Assembly (NCBI GenBank): GCA_013995675.1
Contig: VWRR01000004.1
Span: 310,001 to 374,000, forward strand
From: Cyanidiococcus yangmingshanensis
Taxonomy: Eukaryota; Rhodophyta; Bangiophyceae; Cyanidiales; Cyanidiaceae
DNA: 64,000 nucleotides
Direction of reading: 5' to 3'
Shown here one piece after another: positions 21,401 to 31,459 of the stretch. The first letter of the stretch is position 1; every line of letters begins with the position of its first letter. The position numbers and the translations under genes are program-made. Under the pieces are notes generated by a model. That model saw only the letters and a list, made by a program, of their open reading frames with translations, did not search any database and was not told the DNA's origin.

Positions 21401-21611
21401 GGAAGAGCGCGCTCTCTTCGAAGATGCCAAAACGTTCATCAACGCTCATCAACTGAATGAGCCCATTACGAGCCAGTGCCGCCAATTCAGACCATGAAAC
21501 GCGTTTGGCAACATCCGCTGGAAAGAGCACCGAGCAGTGACTCGCTCCCAGAATGCCGTGTGACTCCTCTTGGCTTCGGATCGCCTCTAACTGCTGCTGC
21601 AAACGACTCAT
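15447..21611 (-). CDS. UTP10: U3 snoRNP protein UTP10/HEATR1
   Basis: UTP10 is a very large HEAT-repeat protein of the t-UTP/UTP-A complex. It binds the 5' external transcribed spacer of nascent pre-rRNA and is needed for small-subunit processome assembly in the nucleolus. The protein is 2054 residues, between yeast (about 1770) and human (about 2140) forms. The N-terminus MSRLQQQLEAIRSQE, then DERFGIFEESALFHRKY and KPAQKCVEWLLRAHSV, matches the UTP10 N-terminal domain. The rest is helical repeat with a charged, less ordered part around residues 430-570. The end (PWLAEALESTDELIEQVALD then ITGEDIFAQL) matches the family C-terminus. The ATG at 21611 gives the conserved start. It diverges from the tRNase Z gene across 521 bp. 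Confidence 0.92.
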   Translation of the reverse strand: MSRLQQQLEAIRSQEESHGILGASHCSVLFPADVAKRVSWSELAALARNGLIQLMSVDERFGIFEESALFHRKYVLQGETVPADLDRGQHTKAAEAEMRALVQRFCLLLVPHFTTKPAQKCVEWLLRAHSVGALEPEALITAALPYVSTEAFQRLITALRLAYNAAAKTRWHWLDRVHRFHDLVEHSIDLNWFIPFLWDTASDLLRARIAASPWNRLLLRYGCAAAQQSREVAGRLIRSLTTILMQCGQVSHRDRLLWQEFWYACLGVLIVAFGVMESVRKDLFLATARALVRLYEQTRVWYPEDPSWQRRLLKTIAVMYARHPQQPFPPESYEQLACCEEWYAGLAALDSHSTEALLRAYGMVAIDRALKAAAWSPSWRPLVSRIRLSRALVYTFIEQILLRYERFAETDAGAIDVKEAASWTMHLHRTANQSAEMGESPVCTAHGTTTTNSEDQWNVETKLLETKHLVDRAGSEKGRIDDTACTLECPDQIRSTNDQTEWESATSNRPKQESTPSLRKHVDRIEQRPYERVSIRESTVAADPIDSKTLKEHVSVDIERKSTVTLVQPSDETRTQTMTLCVQALEDLLIAAEPAMFWDVVQAIEQRMGDSAWWRPLWNELQTSSLRPSALLHHHGGGVRSQAVRLLSHASPREQDQSLDLILELMKRPDGFEESLHAELESSGPASRELNWLDERLTRLGAEVLEPLLPRHTGLYLRAKGSRPVRALVRAYAASVGADESARPSAGSDSGMNDPRPSFRILEAAYQQLCACWHLPPETNTERTERQCHPPAQWFTCFGNLLARLQGVGALEILLVQLLDQVETDASVVQPAAALSLALVAECNEALDIALVWRVLASGVGASMGEYWVSAAYRIVRRLNEIDVVEKPRLVPSAIIPLIRRVFEVALGQAASTPHPNGMDLLAETILWTASQSTQLECEAVRLATNAGGYGPDLIAFLAEAGVDVARWLSSPSMTIDEACSCLALVAEFFMTLGIASAAVLLERVAALPMTGFESSTLASQRRQTAATIIQRAIHVDEAGPAWQQWRTSDADEDIGRLLASCVRLTQPLRASDWLSLQPLWELPAPAGLPVVRLLLLSLRDAIEQASMNPEIPAELVPAVIVACRWLCASASDALGPALYLPVQWIAGLLQTQNTEKHKGIDRWLFEAIEMQCIRWGTWKLDAAKEAQTDQEPVVVPPSTPNPWCVLFERQFTKAWKVTRDADQVLCLLSIARNDATARAALLPQQIAALVSAPLETAPIPSNWRRCSAYAETLLVQYLIDAGATGSALEIDQMEALLGGIWKRYSQLSESERTKLLETMVGALTTYASKTTNQSASLWSLVYTTASAHLPWPTVGELLKQIVYRDTDALVPLVSYLSTLRRGDRRAVTGTQQMPPVAAAAGARSAKAPSAAALDRLAMELLRIAQARCPSTVRQVLMGAATPLLQLAPRYLNLRRIFGSDSTAEVVMFLEHPHLPMALLKELITNVWPLETIREAIVQRPHESIVSILLDYLERFVRNRAAQRNKNRRQQIVETLQALGPLLLDKVVEPELLRRWLRNPLTSTAGLSLLPRLATLTDTACVAAAIRTFGLQTIPYLPQVMRLWPAPAIVQAMLEALPNFVSAAYIRELWQTIREHCPHDRDREAIRILLVESVTPLSLLEAARMIIHTEDCFGVNPSGEEALRCLSIALTSWKSPLIQRHLEQLLAIIWQAMQTREYIVLTKKNAANLDTCITAEPELVETLSVDAFVAMALQLSDSDFADALYRSMLWSMAPASDDVQPLPQVASEADTESRKRQRLAPATEPNASQIATAALEPNWRLLVWFKLIRALAERLDTLFQRHVELVWDQVLMSAQQKDPEKGTSVHIHAYTMRVRLAALDALTACLATKRDTCLSAAECDACLSVASWWLSKAASSSPSSATDNDAGVSVLERFIAGLAPWMTHDVSASHAVDTSPLLQRLHRLLTAPTTVLGRRGDLQSRRTHQRMRARLMRVLVETLADRFLPLLPSTLPWLAEALESTDELIEQVALDIGERLSKITGEDIFAQLRETPAV

Positions 21612-22132
21612 CTTGTTCCTGACAGTCTCAGTTTCACTTTAAACGTTGATGAAAAGTCTGCTGCAAGCAGTTTATACCGATCAAGCGTTTCGGTGTCCCT
21701 GATACGACACCCACTGCTCAAGTACGGACTCGTTTCGACGTCGTCGACGCTTTGGCGAGAAAAGAGGGACGCCGACCAACGCCGCCGACGCGTGCATGGC
21801 CGGACATTGTGTTCAGGCAACCATCAAGGACGAACATCTTGGAAAGAAGGTTGAAATCAAGAGTTGGACGCAGTCCCTGAAGGACGCTTGATCGTTTCGG
21901 GGGCCGAGTGCTCAGAGACTGGCATCGGGCCTGCACGCTGTCGGAGTCGTACCCGTGTGTGCCTGCGCCCCGTTCCAGCACCGGTCTGGGAGTGCCCTAG
22001 CTCGCAGACACCGCAACCGTCTGGGGTGCCCTGCCCTGACAAGGGCAACGAGACGAGTGTGTAGGTCTCTCGTTCACTGAGGGTGTCTTTGGTGCCCCAT
22101 CGGTGCGTGAACGGTTCTCTCGCTGCTAGGAT
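21612..22132. other. Divergent promoter region of UTP10 and tRNase Z
   Basis: A 521-bp spacer between two genes reading away from each other, so it should hold both promoters. Short ORFs are present on both strands but resemble nothing. No repeat or RNA gene is apparent. Confidence 0.5.
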
Positions 22133-24462
22133 ATGCGCGCCTACGCGGAATGGCTTGGTTGTGGCTCCTCCGACGCCTCTGCGTCGGTCGTATTTCATTT
22201 TGAAGAGCGGAGACTTTTATTCAACTGTGGTGAGGGTACTCAACGGCTTTGCAATGAGTACAAAGTGCGTATGGGAAAACTGTCGCATATCTTTCTCAGT
22301 CAGATAGATGCTCAGACTTGTGCGGGGTTCTTAGGTCTGATGCTCTCTCTCGCTGATGCCGGACACCCCGGTCTCCTGCTGTTTGCACCCAAGGGTATCG
22401 AAAAAGTTTTGCATGTCTCGAAACGATTTGCAGGCCGTCCCGAGTACCCATTACAAGTTCATGAGATTGAGGTACAGGAAACTTTGGACATGTTGTATGC
22501 AGATGCACAGTTGGAAGTTCATGCCTTGACATGGCTGCTGGAGGAGCGATTGCCCCGGTCCTTGATAACAAAGCTTGAGAATCCAAAACGTCACTGTGGA
22601 GCGCAGCGTGAGGACGAGACACCGCAGTCGCTCCCTAGGTCCAGTCCTTGAACGGCCAGTTCTTGACCTATCTGGTCCGAACGGCGGATCAGAAAGGCCG
22701 TTTTCTGCCCGATAAAGCAGCAGCACTGGGTATTCCTCGAGGACCTCTTTATGGAAGATTACAAAAGGGAGAAACAGTTCAGTTCGACCTCGCGGATGGG
22801 CGTTCAAGAACGGTGCACCCCTCTGAGGTCATGGAGCCATCGACACCGGGACCCTTGTTCGTGATGCTCACCTGCTCATCGCCTGCACTGTTTGCATTGA
22901 TGAACGCTCCCCAAGGTCGACAACGCTTGGGTGACTGCTATCGAAGACTACGCGCAACCGATGCGGGATCCGGTCTTCGTCCAGTATGCGTTTTTCACGT
23001 CCTCTGCGATGAAGTCCTCGGTGATCCCATGTATCATGAATGGGCCCTGGATGTGTTTGGTACCGATGCCCATCACTCTGTCGCGAGTGAGACCTTGGGC
23101 AACCGACGTACCATATACCGGGCCCAAGCAGCCCTACTTGAACGTCTAAGACAAATTGAGCGTAACTGGTTTCTAAAACCATGGACCGAGGATGAGGCTC
23201 GCTTTCAGCAGTGCTTGGCAGCTGCACCAGCGACGTGGCAGATTGCCCAACCCCAACTACGTTTCAACATCGCGCCTGTATCTGTCCTGGGCTGGGCGTT
23301 GCCAGACGCAAACCCGACTCAGGAGTCAACAGTCTCGCCGAAGAGGAACGAGCGACGAGCGCATCGTGATATCCAGGATAACGAATGGACAGATGCCTTT
23401 TCAGTTTTATTTCTGGGTACTGGCAGCGCGATGCCGAGTCGTTATCGCAATGTAAGTGCTATTCTGGTGGATCTTGTGGATCATGCGCTTTTCCTCGACG
23501 CTGGAGAAGGCACTTTTGGTCAGCTGGTTCGAGCCATTGGTGTCGATGCCAGCAAATCACTTTTGCTGCACCGGACCCGTTGTATTTGGATCTCTCATAT
23601 GCACGCTGACCATCATTTAGGGACGGGTTCTCTGGTTGCGCTCCGAACCCGACTCGCGAAGGAGCTCCCTCGAGCCGAGCGTCTTGGTACTGCGATCATG
23701 CCACTTTTGGTGCTGGGGCCTCGGCTCCTAGGGCGTTGGTTGGAGACCCTTGCAGAGCTAGAGCCGCTCTCTTATATTTTCCTGAACAATAGCGAACTTT
23801 TGCGAGCAGAAACCTCACCAGTTGCCGAGTACTTTCCGCAGGCACTGGGGATGCATCTACGCACGTTGCGTGTCGACCACTGTCCGGATGCGTATGCGTT
23901 GGTCCTCGAGAGTGCCCTCGGTAGTGAAGCTCTCGAGACCGACCTTGCCCCTCGAGAAGCAGATATATCGAACTGGAAGCTCGTATACTCTGGCGATACG
24001 CTGCCTTTCGACGCTGGCCTCATTGCGGCTGCCAAAGGGGCATCGCTGATCATCCACGAGGCCACATTTGAGAATGGCAAAGAAGATGAAGCGCTTTTGC
24101 GAAAGCACTCTACCATTGGACAGGCACTTGGCACGATCGAGCAAATGCATCCAAAGCAGGCGATACTGACGCACTTTTCTCAGCGCTATCCGAAACTGCC
24201 GCTTGTCGCAAATGAAGACACCCAGAAACAATTGACCGCAAATTGTTGCTTCCTGGCTTGGGATCTCATGCGCTTTCAATGGCTACAAAAATTCGGTGGA
24301 AAGCATAGATTAGAGGGAATGGTTTCTCCGCAGGCCGAGTCGAACAGCAATGCAGTGACCGAGTTTCATCGAAAATTGGTCACAAATTTCGCTCGTGAAT
24401 TCGAAGAGGCAGTCCATGCTGCAACTGCAGAGGAGACAGACTGGATCGGGCGGGAGGCGTGA
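22133..24462 (+). CDS. ELAC2: Long-form tRNase Z (ELAC2), in two frames
   Basis: Removes 3' trailers from precursor tRNAs before CCA addition. The N-terminal half (ATG 22133, 172 codons) is the degenerate, non-catalytic metallo-beta-lactamase domain with LGCGSSDASAS and LFNCGEGTQRL. The catalytic half carries SVLFLGTGSAMPSRYRN, the zinc motif HMHADHH, YSGDTLP, LIIHEATFEN, HSTIGQA and ILTHFSQRYP, the usual set for an active tRNase Z. The two halves are in different frames, meeting between 22639 and 22651. The downstream frame starts at GKG-type linker residues (RFLPDKAAALGIPRGPLYG) that are well conserved, so only the poorly conserved linker before them is affected. No GT-AG intron joins them in phase that I could find. 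A single indel, real or in the assembly, is the simplest reading. Confidence 0.92.
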
Positions 24463-25560
24463 TGGACGCCTCTACGAGATGACTCTGGGTGGAGCAAGTG
24501 TTACGCAGGACGCAGATGCGATGCACTGCACTATTGTAGCCAATGAAGTATTTCGTTGACGACGGAAGGATTCAGGTCCTCGTTTCGATCGTGCTGATGG
24601 CGATTCATGAGGCAAAGCTCCTGGGGCATCCTTGGCGTTGAGAAAAAGACCAGAAGGTTCTCCTGGACACAGGTCAGATCTCGTGAGCACGACGGAAAGA
24701 TACTTAGACGTGATCCTCGTTAGGAGTTGGCACCCACGCTCGTTGGGATTCTAGCGTTCTCGGTATTCGTTTCGGCTTCCTCCAGATCACGTCAATGAAA
24801 GAGCTGGCTCGCGGTGAATCATGGCCAAGGGGGGAATGCACCAAACGCGATCACCTTTTGGCGATGGTTACCGAACGAGCACGTGAGGCAAAATGCCGTA
24901 AAGCCAAGGAACGAGCTCGTTCTCGACGCAGGCCCAGTCCATGGTGTGATGAAGCCGTTGATTGCGTGCTCTGTGCGAGCCTTTGACAAACGTCGCTACC
25001 GATGAGGTCACGATCATCCATTGTTGTTGAAAGGCGGCTACAGAACAGAGCGTAAGAATGCACTCGAGGGTAAGGTCCGCCGAACCTCGTTGGCGGATCT
25101 CTTTGCCAGGCTGCAAATGCATCTATCGCCGTCCGCCTAGGAGTGAATCCAACGCCAGCGTATGCGCTGGATACCGGTAAAGCAACCAACTTGGGTCTGC
25201 GTTATGGATCAGCGCCAGAACGGGCGTGCGGCCAGCTTCTAAAGACGTTTCGTGTTCGGTATATCGTCAACATCCACCCGTGTCGTCTCTCGCGAGCGAT
25301 ACTGTGCAACCCGGTCGCGGTCTCGCTCCTCGGACGCCATCTGAACAAAGTGCATTGCAGACTGTATACAAGGGGAATTCAGCGCGCTCCCTGACAAGCA
25401 AGCCCTCGTCGCTCGTATGCGAACACTGTGCCAACCAGGGACTGGATTCGAGCGCAGCGACCCCTGCTTGATCCTCCTTTCGACAAGTGTACATTGGCTC
25501 GAGCTTTCCAACGCACCATTACAGGCCCGTCAAACGACTGCATCATCTTGTTGCTTCCTT
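24463..25560. other. Intergenic region without a recognised gene
   Basis: About 1.1 kb lying between two converging genes. Only short overlapping ORFs are present, none with family resemblance. I see no tRNA, repeat or palindrome of note. Confidence 0.45.
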
Positions 25561-27983
25561 TCAACACGTTCGCCGCAGTCGACCCTTCGAATCGATTCCA
25601 TAGCGATGGGGAAACAGGTCGAACCAGCTGCGTTCAGGCGGGCGCATATACAGAACGGTTATCGCGTCATCCATACAGGCCTTCAACAACGTCGTCGCGG
25701 CGGTTTCCACGAATCCCCGTAGAGACTCGTCCATGATCACCAAGGCAGGACGCAGGTAAAGGGCTCGAGCGATGCTGAGACGCTGTTGTTCAGCTCGTGA
25801 CAAAACTTGGCCCCATCGAGCGAAAGCGTGGACACCACCAGCGCCATTCACTTTTGAAGAGAGTCCGACTCGTCGAATGGTATCACCCATCCGTATCGTG
25901 TCGTCCTCCAGCGCATGCTCAACAGCGGAGCAATCGGATAGGTTGCCACAACAGCCGTAACGGAGGCATTCGGAGAGACGAAACGCCCCGCTACGTACGG
26001 GTAGATGTGGCTCTGTCGGCAGAAACAGGGCATTGGTCGGCAGGAGCAGGCGTGATCGTTTTGTGCTGGTAGACGCCTCCAGGGACCAGATACCTCGCAG
26101 TGCGCGCATTAGAGCGCTCTTCCCAGCACCACTAGGACCCTCGATGAGCGTGTGTTCACCAACGCTCACGCGAATGCTCAAGTCCTGAAGCAGGATTTGG
26201 TTGCTACCAGGTACGCGTACACGAACGTTCTCGAGCCAGAGCAGATCCGTCGTGTCCGAATACTCTTTTCCAGTCGACAGACTTTGGTCTACATTCGCTG
26301 GCGGGTATGATTGTAACAACCTCCATAGAGAGAGCAACCGATTAGCGTGCAACGCATGGTGACGCAAATCGACGGTGAATTGTAAGAGACCAGAGAGTGA
26401 CCCGAGAAGTTGCATGAGCTCCGCAATGAGTTGTGCAGTCCATTGTACTCGTTGCTCGGGGGCTTCCGGCCCCAAAGTGCTTGTTTTCGATCGAACGAAC
26501 GCTAGTGCTGCTGCCGCATACGCCATCCACGCGTTCCCATAACCGGAGGCATGTTGCACAAAGACCAACGGGAGTCGACGTCTCAACTGACGCCGCATGG
26601 CCAGACAACACGAGGCCAGTTGCGTCTGCAGCGTGTCGAACTCGTCGCGGCCGCAACTGCACAAGGTTAAGGCTTCCGCCCCTTGACCATGGATGTATAC
26701 TGTGCTCGCATGCTGGTTTCAGTGGCATCCAAGTCGACCGTAGCCCGTTCGCTTCGACGAGCGAGGCACCAGATCAGACCATAGGAGCAAAGCACATACA
26801 CGAGACCGAGTATCAACACGAGCGGTGGCATGAAACAGTATGCTTTCCGAAGCTGCCAAACTGCCGTACCCATGTGCTCTAACAAGCCGCCGGAACCTCC
26901 GCCGCCACCTGTCACCAACGAGACGAGATCGACAGTGAGTACACGAACACTCGTGGTCGTCACTTGTTCAAATAGCTGCGCGAGCGCTGCATCCGATGCC
27001 ATCGCGAACAGAGGATTACACTTATGCATACTCGATAACTGGCCTCGCACTCCTGACTGACCAGAGGACGAAAGACAAGTTCTAGAAGCGCTCGGCCGGC
27101 CAGTCAGTTGACGATGCAGTTCGGCGGAGAGTCGCTCTCGCCACTGCCTCGCGATACGCTCATTCAGGGCAGCTCGAATCGTACGCCATACACTCAGGCA
27201 TGCAGACAGCCAGAGTAGTTCTCGGAGTGCCTTATGCAGACGTTCGACCTCGTTTGACCACAAGGCAGCGTAGAGGATAGAGGTTTCGATCACCAGCTGA
27301 TGGGTCAACCACAAGGTCACGGCAATAGTCAGTGGCACTACCATAAAAAATAAAAACTGATCGGGGCGCTTCTCTGTACATATACGCAGGGCGTTTATCA
27401 AGTCAATCCATCGCTGAAAACCCGACGCAAACGATGTTACGGGCGTCTCAGGAGACGTTCTCGTCGAGCGTTCCGACCAGACCGAGTCGTCAACCTGGCC
27501 GTGTGTCCAAGCCTCTTTTTCTGGTGCTCGAGTTGCCCTTCGAGTCCTTGAATGGTCTCCATACCCTCGATATCTTTCTCTTCTTCGCCATTCGCTTTTC
27601 ATGGTGAAGCATGCAGTCTGATCCGTCGAGTTTCGTCCGGGGGCGTCTGACTCAACACAGGGTTGCTCGGTTGGTTGGAACTGCCTCGCCGTCGAACTCG
27701 TCCTGGTCGTACCGTCACGGGACCGCGAAAGTTTGGTAAGATTCGCAGTCCATCTATTGGTCATTAAAGTGATTTTCGGTATATTCTGGATTGTGAACGA
27801 GGATTGGGGTCTAGTGGTGGACACCCGGGACGAGCGGTGAAAGACTGCTCTTCGGGACGAGGCTCGTTGGCGTTGGTAGCGCTCCTGTTCGCCGTCGTCT
27901 AAGGAGGCAAAACCTGCTTCTGGTGCGTTCTTTTGGCTGACTTCTTGAACAAGAGTCGGATCCAGTTTGAAAGGCGCTTTCAT
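25561..27983 (-). CDS. ABC half-transporter, ABCD-like, in two frames
   Basis: The upstream part (ATG 27983, about 438 codons) has a long basic, serine/arginine-rich N-terminus and then membrane segments (QFLFFMVVPLTIAVTLWL; PLVLILGLVYVLCSYGLIW). The region RTIRAALNERIARQWRERLS resembles the ABCD helix around the EAA motif. The second part (to 25561) is an ATPase domain with Walker A GPSGAGKSALM, a C-loop written LSRAEQQRLSIARALYL and Walker B ALVIMDES. The LSGGE signature is altered: both glycines are replaced. The two parts are one base out of frame, meeting at a GGGG run near 26668. ABCD proteins import fatty acyl-CoAs into peroxisomes; cyanobacterial-type relatives also exist, and the wording EQQRLSIARALYLRPA fits those. 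Membrane and substrate remain open. Confidence 0.8.
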
Positions 27984-28018
27984 TGATTGAAGAACGTGGC
28001 GAGAGCGTTGTGAGTAGC
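27984..28018. promoter_or_regulatory. 35-bp divergent spacer between ABCD and SDA1 starts
   Basis: The ATG of the ABC gene (27983, minus) and the ATG chosen for SDA1 (28019, plus) face away from each other with only 35 bp between. The promoters must overlap each other's leaders or coding regions. Confidence 0.5.
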
Positions 28019-30368
28019 ATGGTTGGCCGTCGGAGCGCGAGTCGAGTGGTGACGGAGGACCTCAACCTTTTGGCCAGTCGATGTGTTGCGGATCCCTTAG
28101 CGTACAAGGAGGAGTTTCTCGAGCAACAACAGCAGTTTGAGGCGCTCGCCTTCGTTGGCAGCACTGGAACCCTCGACTCGCCATGAACGTTTCGGTCGTT
28201 TGGTTGCGTTTTTGGCAGCCGTCTCTAGTGCGTACCCAGACGAGTGCCGAGCAACAGCCGACTGGGTCTGTACCTTTCTAAAGGAGCGAGCCATGACGCT
28301 AGACCCTGATCTGCGCTTTGGGCTCGTACAGGCCCTGGCACGCTTTCGTGCTCGTAGCTCGATGCAATTCCTCGCCTTGCCCGACCTCGTCGACCTCTAT
28401 CTGCAACTCTTGTCTTATCGTGACAAGTCACTTCGTCGATTCGTGTCAGGAAAGATGCTCGCCGAGTTACGCCGAACGAAAGAACATCACCGCCTGCTCC
28501 ATGAAAAGGTCAAAACGCGTCTGTTGCAAGTCTCTCAACGGATGCTTCCGGATGCAGATGCCTCGGCAGCGAGACCCATGTTACGACTCTTTTTCATGGC
28601 ATATCGACGCAATCTGTGGCGAGGCGACGGACGGCTTGTGCAGCTCATTGCGGACACCTGTTTTCATTCGAGCACAGTCGTCGCTACCCAGGCTTGTCGA
28701 TTCTTGTTGGAAGCGGATAGAGCTGGTCGAGACTCCGCTGATAGCGATCGTGATACAGAATCAGGTTCCACCGAAAGCGACGCGATGGAGAGCGGGGTCA
28801 ACGGTTTTATGCCCAAGGGCAAGTCAGCATCCGTAACGGTTGACTCGAGCAGCGCGAGCATCCTTTGTACTCGTTTCAAAAGAACCCAAAAGAAATCAAG
28901 TCGACGCAAGCAACGGTTTCTTCGCCAGATGCGTCGCGCTCAACACAAGGGCACCGAACATGACCACGCTTTTGAGGCCGTCGCAAATGCCAATGGCACC
29001 GAGTCTCATATGTCGGAGCAACCGATCTTGACGATGCTGTTCGATCCGCAAGCTTTTGTAGAGCGCTTACTGAACCAACTCAAGACCCGGCACGAAAAAT
29101 TCGAATTCAAACTGCTTGTGCTTCAACTTGCCTGCCGTTGCTGTGGTGCTTGTCGATTGACGGTCCCATCGCTCTATCCCGTACTACAACGCTATCTGAT
29201 GCCGTCACAGCGGGAGGAAACGCGCATCCTGGCCATGCTGGTGGACGCGGTACACTCGGAGGTGCCGGCAGAACTCGTGACACCCATTTTACGCCATCTG
29301 GCCTATTACTTTGTCAGTGACCGGCGTGCAGACCAAGTGGTCGCCATTGGTCTGAACACGGTTCGGGAACTGTGCGCTCGGGTACCTGACGCAATGGACG
29401 CGATTCTTCTCCAAGACTTGGTGCAGTATCGAAAGTCACGCTGTCGTGGAATCATGATGGCAGCGCGTGGTGTCCTGCAACTCTACCGGCGCGTCATGCC
29501 GTCGTTGCTTCCTCGACGCGACCGCGGTAGACCTCCGAAACCATTCGATGCCACGCTGAGTCGGTCTGGTGGAGCGGCCACTGCAGCTGCAACGGCATCC
29601 GTGGATGGTGCGGCCGACCCGACTGAAGAAGTCTCCCTGTCGAGCAGATCCGAGTCGGAGAGCTCAATGTTGTATGCATCTGATGCATCTTGGGCACGCT
29701 CAGCATCTAGCTGGAACGACGACCTGACAGACTCGAGTGGCCAGGCCGAAGCGACTGCATCGGAAGCGGAACTCGAAGAATCCGCCTCAGAAAACGAATT
29801 CTTGAATGAAAGCATCTCTTCGGATATTATCCCCGTATGCGCTCCAGCCATGCATGGGGATACGAGATTATCGGTAGAAGGGCATGACGCGGCGAATGAG
29901 ACCTCAGCGTCGACCGATGTGGTACGGAACGAAGACACGAAGACTGTAGTCGCGTCTACCGCTACGAACGACACCCAGTGCGTTCCATCGCACCATGCAT
30001 GGGTCGAGGTATCGGCCAACGCCGCTGGCACCTTTGCAGGAACCCAAGCCGAGGACTCGTTCCCCAACAGGGTACCCCAAACAACCTCGGTGAGATTCGA
30101 AGAACCATTCCGACCAACAAATCCAAATCGATTAGAGTCTACATTTGTTCGGCGTCGTCGTTCTCTCGAGGAGCGGCTTGAAGCCGTGCGTCGAGGGCGC
30201 CAGGGCCGCCCACGCTACAATGGTGATCCCCACCGACACCATAAGAAAAGCGGCGGTCTCTCAAACACAGAGAAGGCGAAACGCAAAAACATCGCCATGT
30301 TACGTCCAAAAATTGTCCAAAAAAAGCGGCATCGTGGTCGAAAGCGAGGCCCCCGACGAAGCGCATGA
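28019..30368 (+). CDS. SDA1: SDA1 60S ribosome biogenesis protein, in two frames
   Basis: SDA1 is needed for nuclear maturation and export of pre-60S particles. The N-terminus from ATG 28019 (MVGRRSASRVVTEDLNLLAS, then DPLAYKEEFLEQQQQFEAL) matches the family opening but runs into a stop at 28186. The remainder, open from about 28137, carries LDPDLRFGLVQALARFR, YRDKSLRRFV, KFEFKLLVLQLACRCCG, PSQREETRILAMLVDAVHSE, AIGLNTVRELCARVPDAMD and LVQYRKSRCRGIMMAARGVL, all characteristic of SDA1. An acidic stretch and a very basic C-terminal tail (KKRHRGRKRGPRR) follow, as usual. The frame change falls in the 30-50 bases between FEAL and the segment RFGRLVAFLAAV. About 780 residues in all. Confidence 0.92.
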
Positions 30369-31459
30369 ATGCACCGACCCCTGAACCAACAACAACCTTC
30401 TCTACGAATGCAGCGGATCCCTTCATCACGGATTCGAAAGGACATACGCGATGCTCGAGTTCGTCGCTACCAGAATCGATCGTAAAAAATAGGCAACGGT
30501 TCCATCATTCCAAGCGTTGCCGCGACTCCCATGCGACCTTGGTTATCGTGCTGGACAAGAACCCCGTGATCCGAGCATGCGGCCTCTGCCCAAGCCTGGC
30601 TCAATCGCGCGCCCGTGCAACCGACCAGGACGGGACACGCGATCCACTCAAACGAAGAATAGATTTGTCTCATCTGTTTTCTCTGGAGATCCATCGATCG
30701 GTGTGTGGATACACCCACGACCTGTCGCTGTACGCGCCATCGCGACGTGTCCTTGACGTAGACGGAACGCCACGTGGCCCGCATCCAGTACCTGGCACGT
30801 AGAGATCCAGAACGCATCATGCATGGGACACGTATCCTCGAGCATCGTCTCTGTTCTTGGAGATAATGGCACCGACGAGCGCCACCACGCCTATGATGCG
30901 CGCCGGCAATCCGTGGTGCGTGTTTCGCCACGGGGGCGCGATCTCGCTGACCGAGACGCGAACCTCTCGGCGGCGGCGCCTGGCCAATCAATCACCACGC
31001 CTGTGTGCGGTGCGGGCATGGCTTGGTGCGCATCGCCTCGATGCAACAGCGCACCGAGTGGCGTCCATCAAAAACGCCACCCATCCCCAGGAATGCCTCT
31101 GGCTGAAGGTGGCGGCGGCGAACGCCATGCGGCGATGACCGAAACGCTGCGCCATCGATTGGTGTACAGCACGCCGCGTAGACGACAAGCTCAGGGTTCG
31201 TCTTTGGGGTGTTGTGCCGCTTGTTTCTCGTTGCGCAAGTGGTAGTGCTTCAAAGGAACGGCTTTCGAAGCTGCTGCTTGATCAGGTGTTTGTGTTGACC
31301 TGTGCACGAGGGCGTTCGAACTGTGGGACGCGTTTGGTAACAGCAAGCGCTGTCGGGAGTGTTGTGCACACAACGACTCGGTGGGGTGGCGCTTGGTGTT
31401 ACCCCGAACGTTGGACTGTACCGGCACGGTTTGACGGGACCCTGGCGCTGTCGTGAATT
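30369..31459. other. Intergenic region with one doubtful minus-strand ORF
   Basis: About 1.1 kb between SDA1 and the heat-shock factor. On the minus strand from 31188 to 30817 a frame is open apart from one TGA (30988-30990). It contains MAFAAATFSQRHSWGWVAF, which looks like a red-algal plastid transit start, and near its end PARIIGVVALVGAIISKN, a possible membrane helix. No family is recognised and the codon use is unconvincing. Nothing else is supported. Confidence 0.25.

Noticed and set aside
22600-22651. Short GT-AG intron joining the two tRNase Z halves
   Set aside because: Candidate donors at 22608 and acceptors at 22638 and 22644 do not bring the two conserved frames into phase.
30365-30802. 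145-codon plus-strand ORF after SDA1
   Set aside because: ATG-started but with no family resemblance, odd composition and opposing ORFs of equal length on the other strand.
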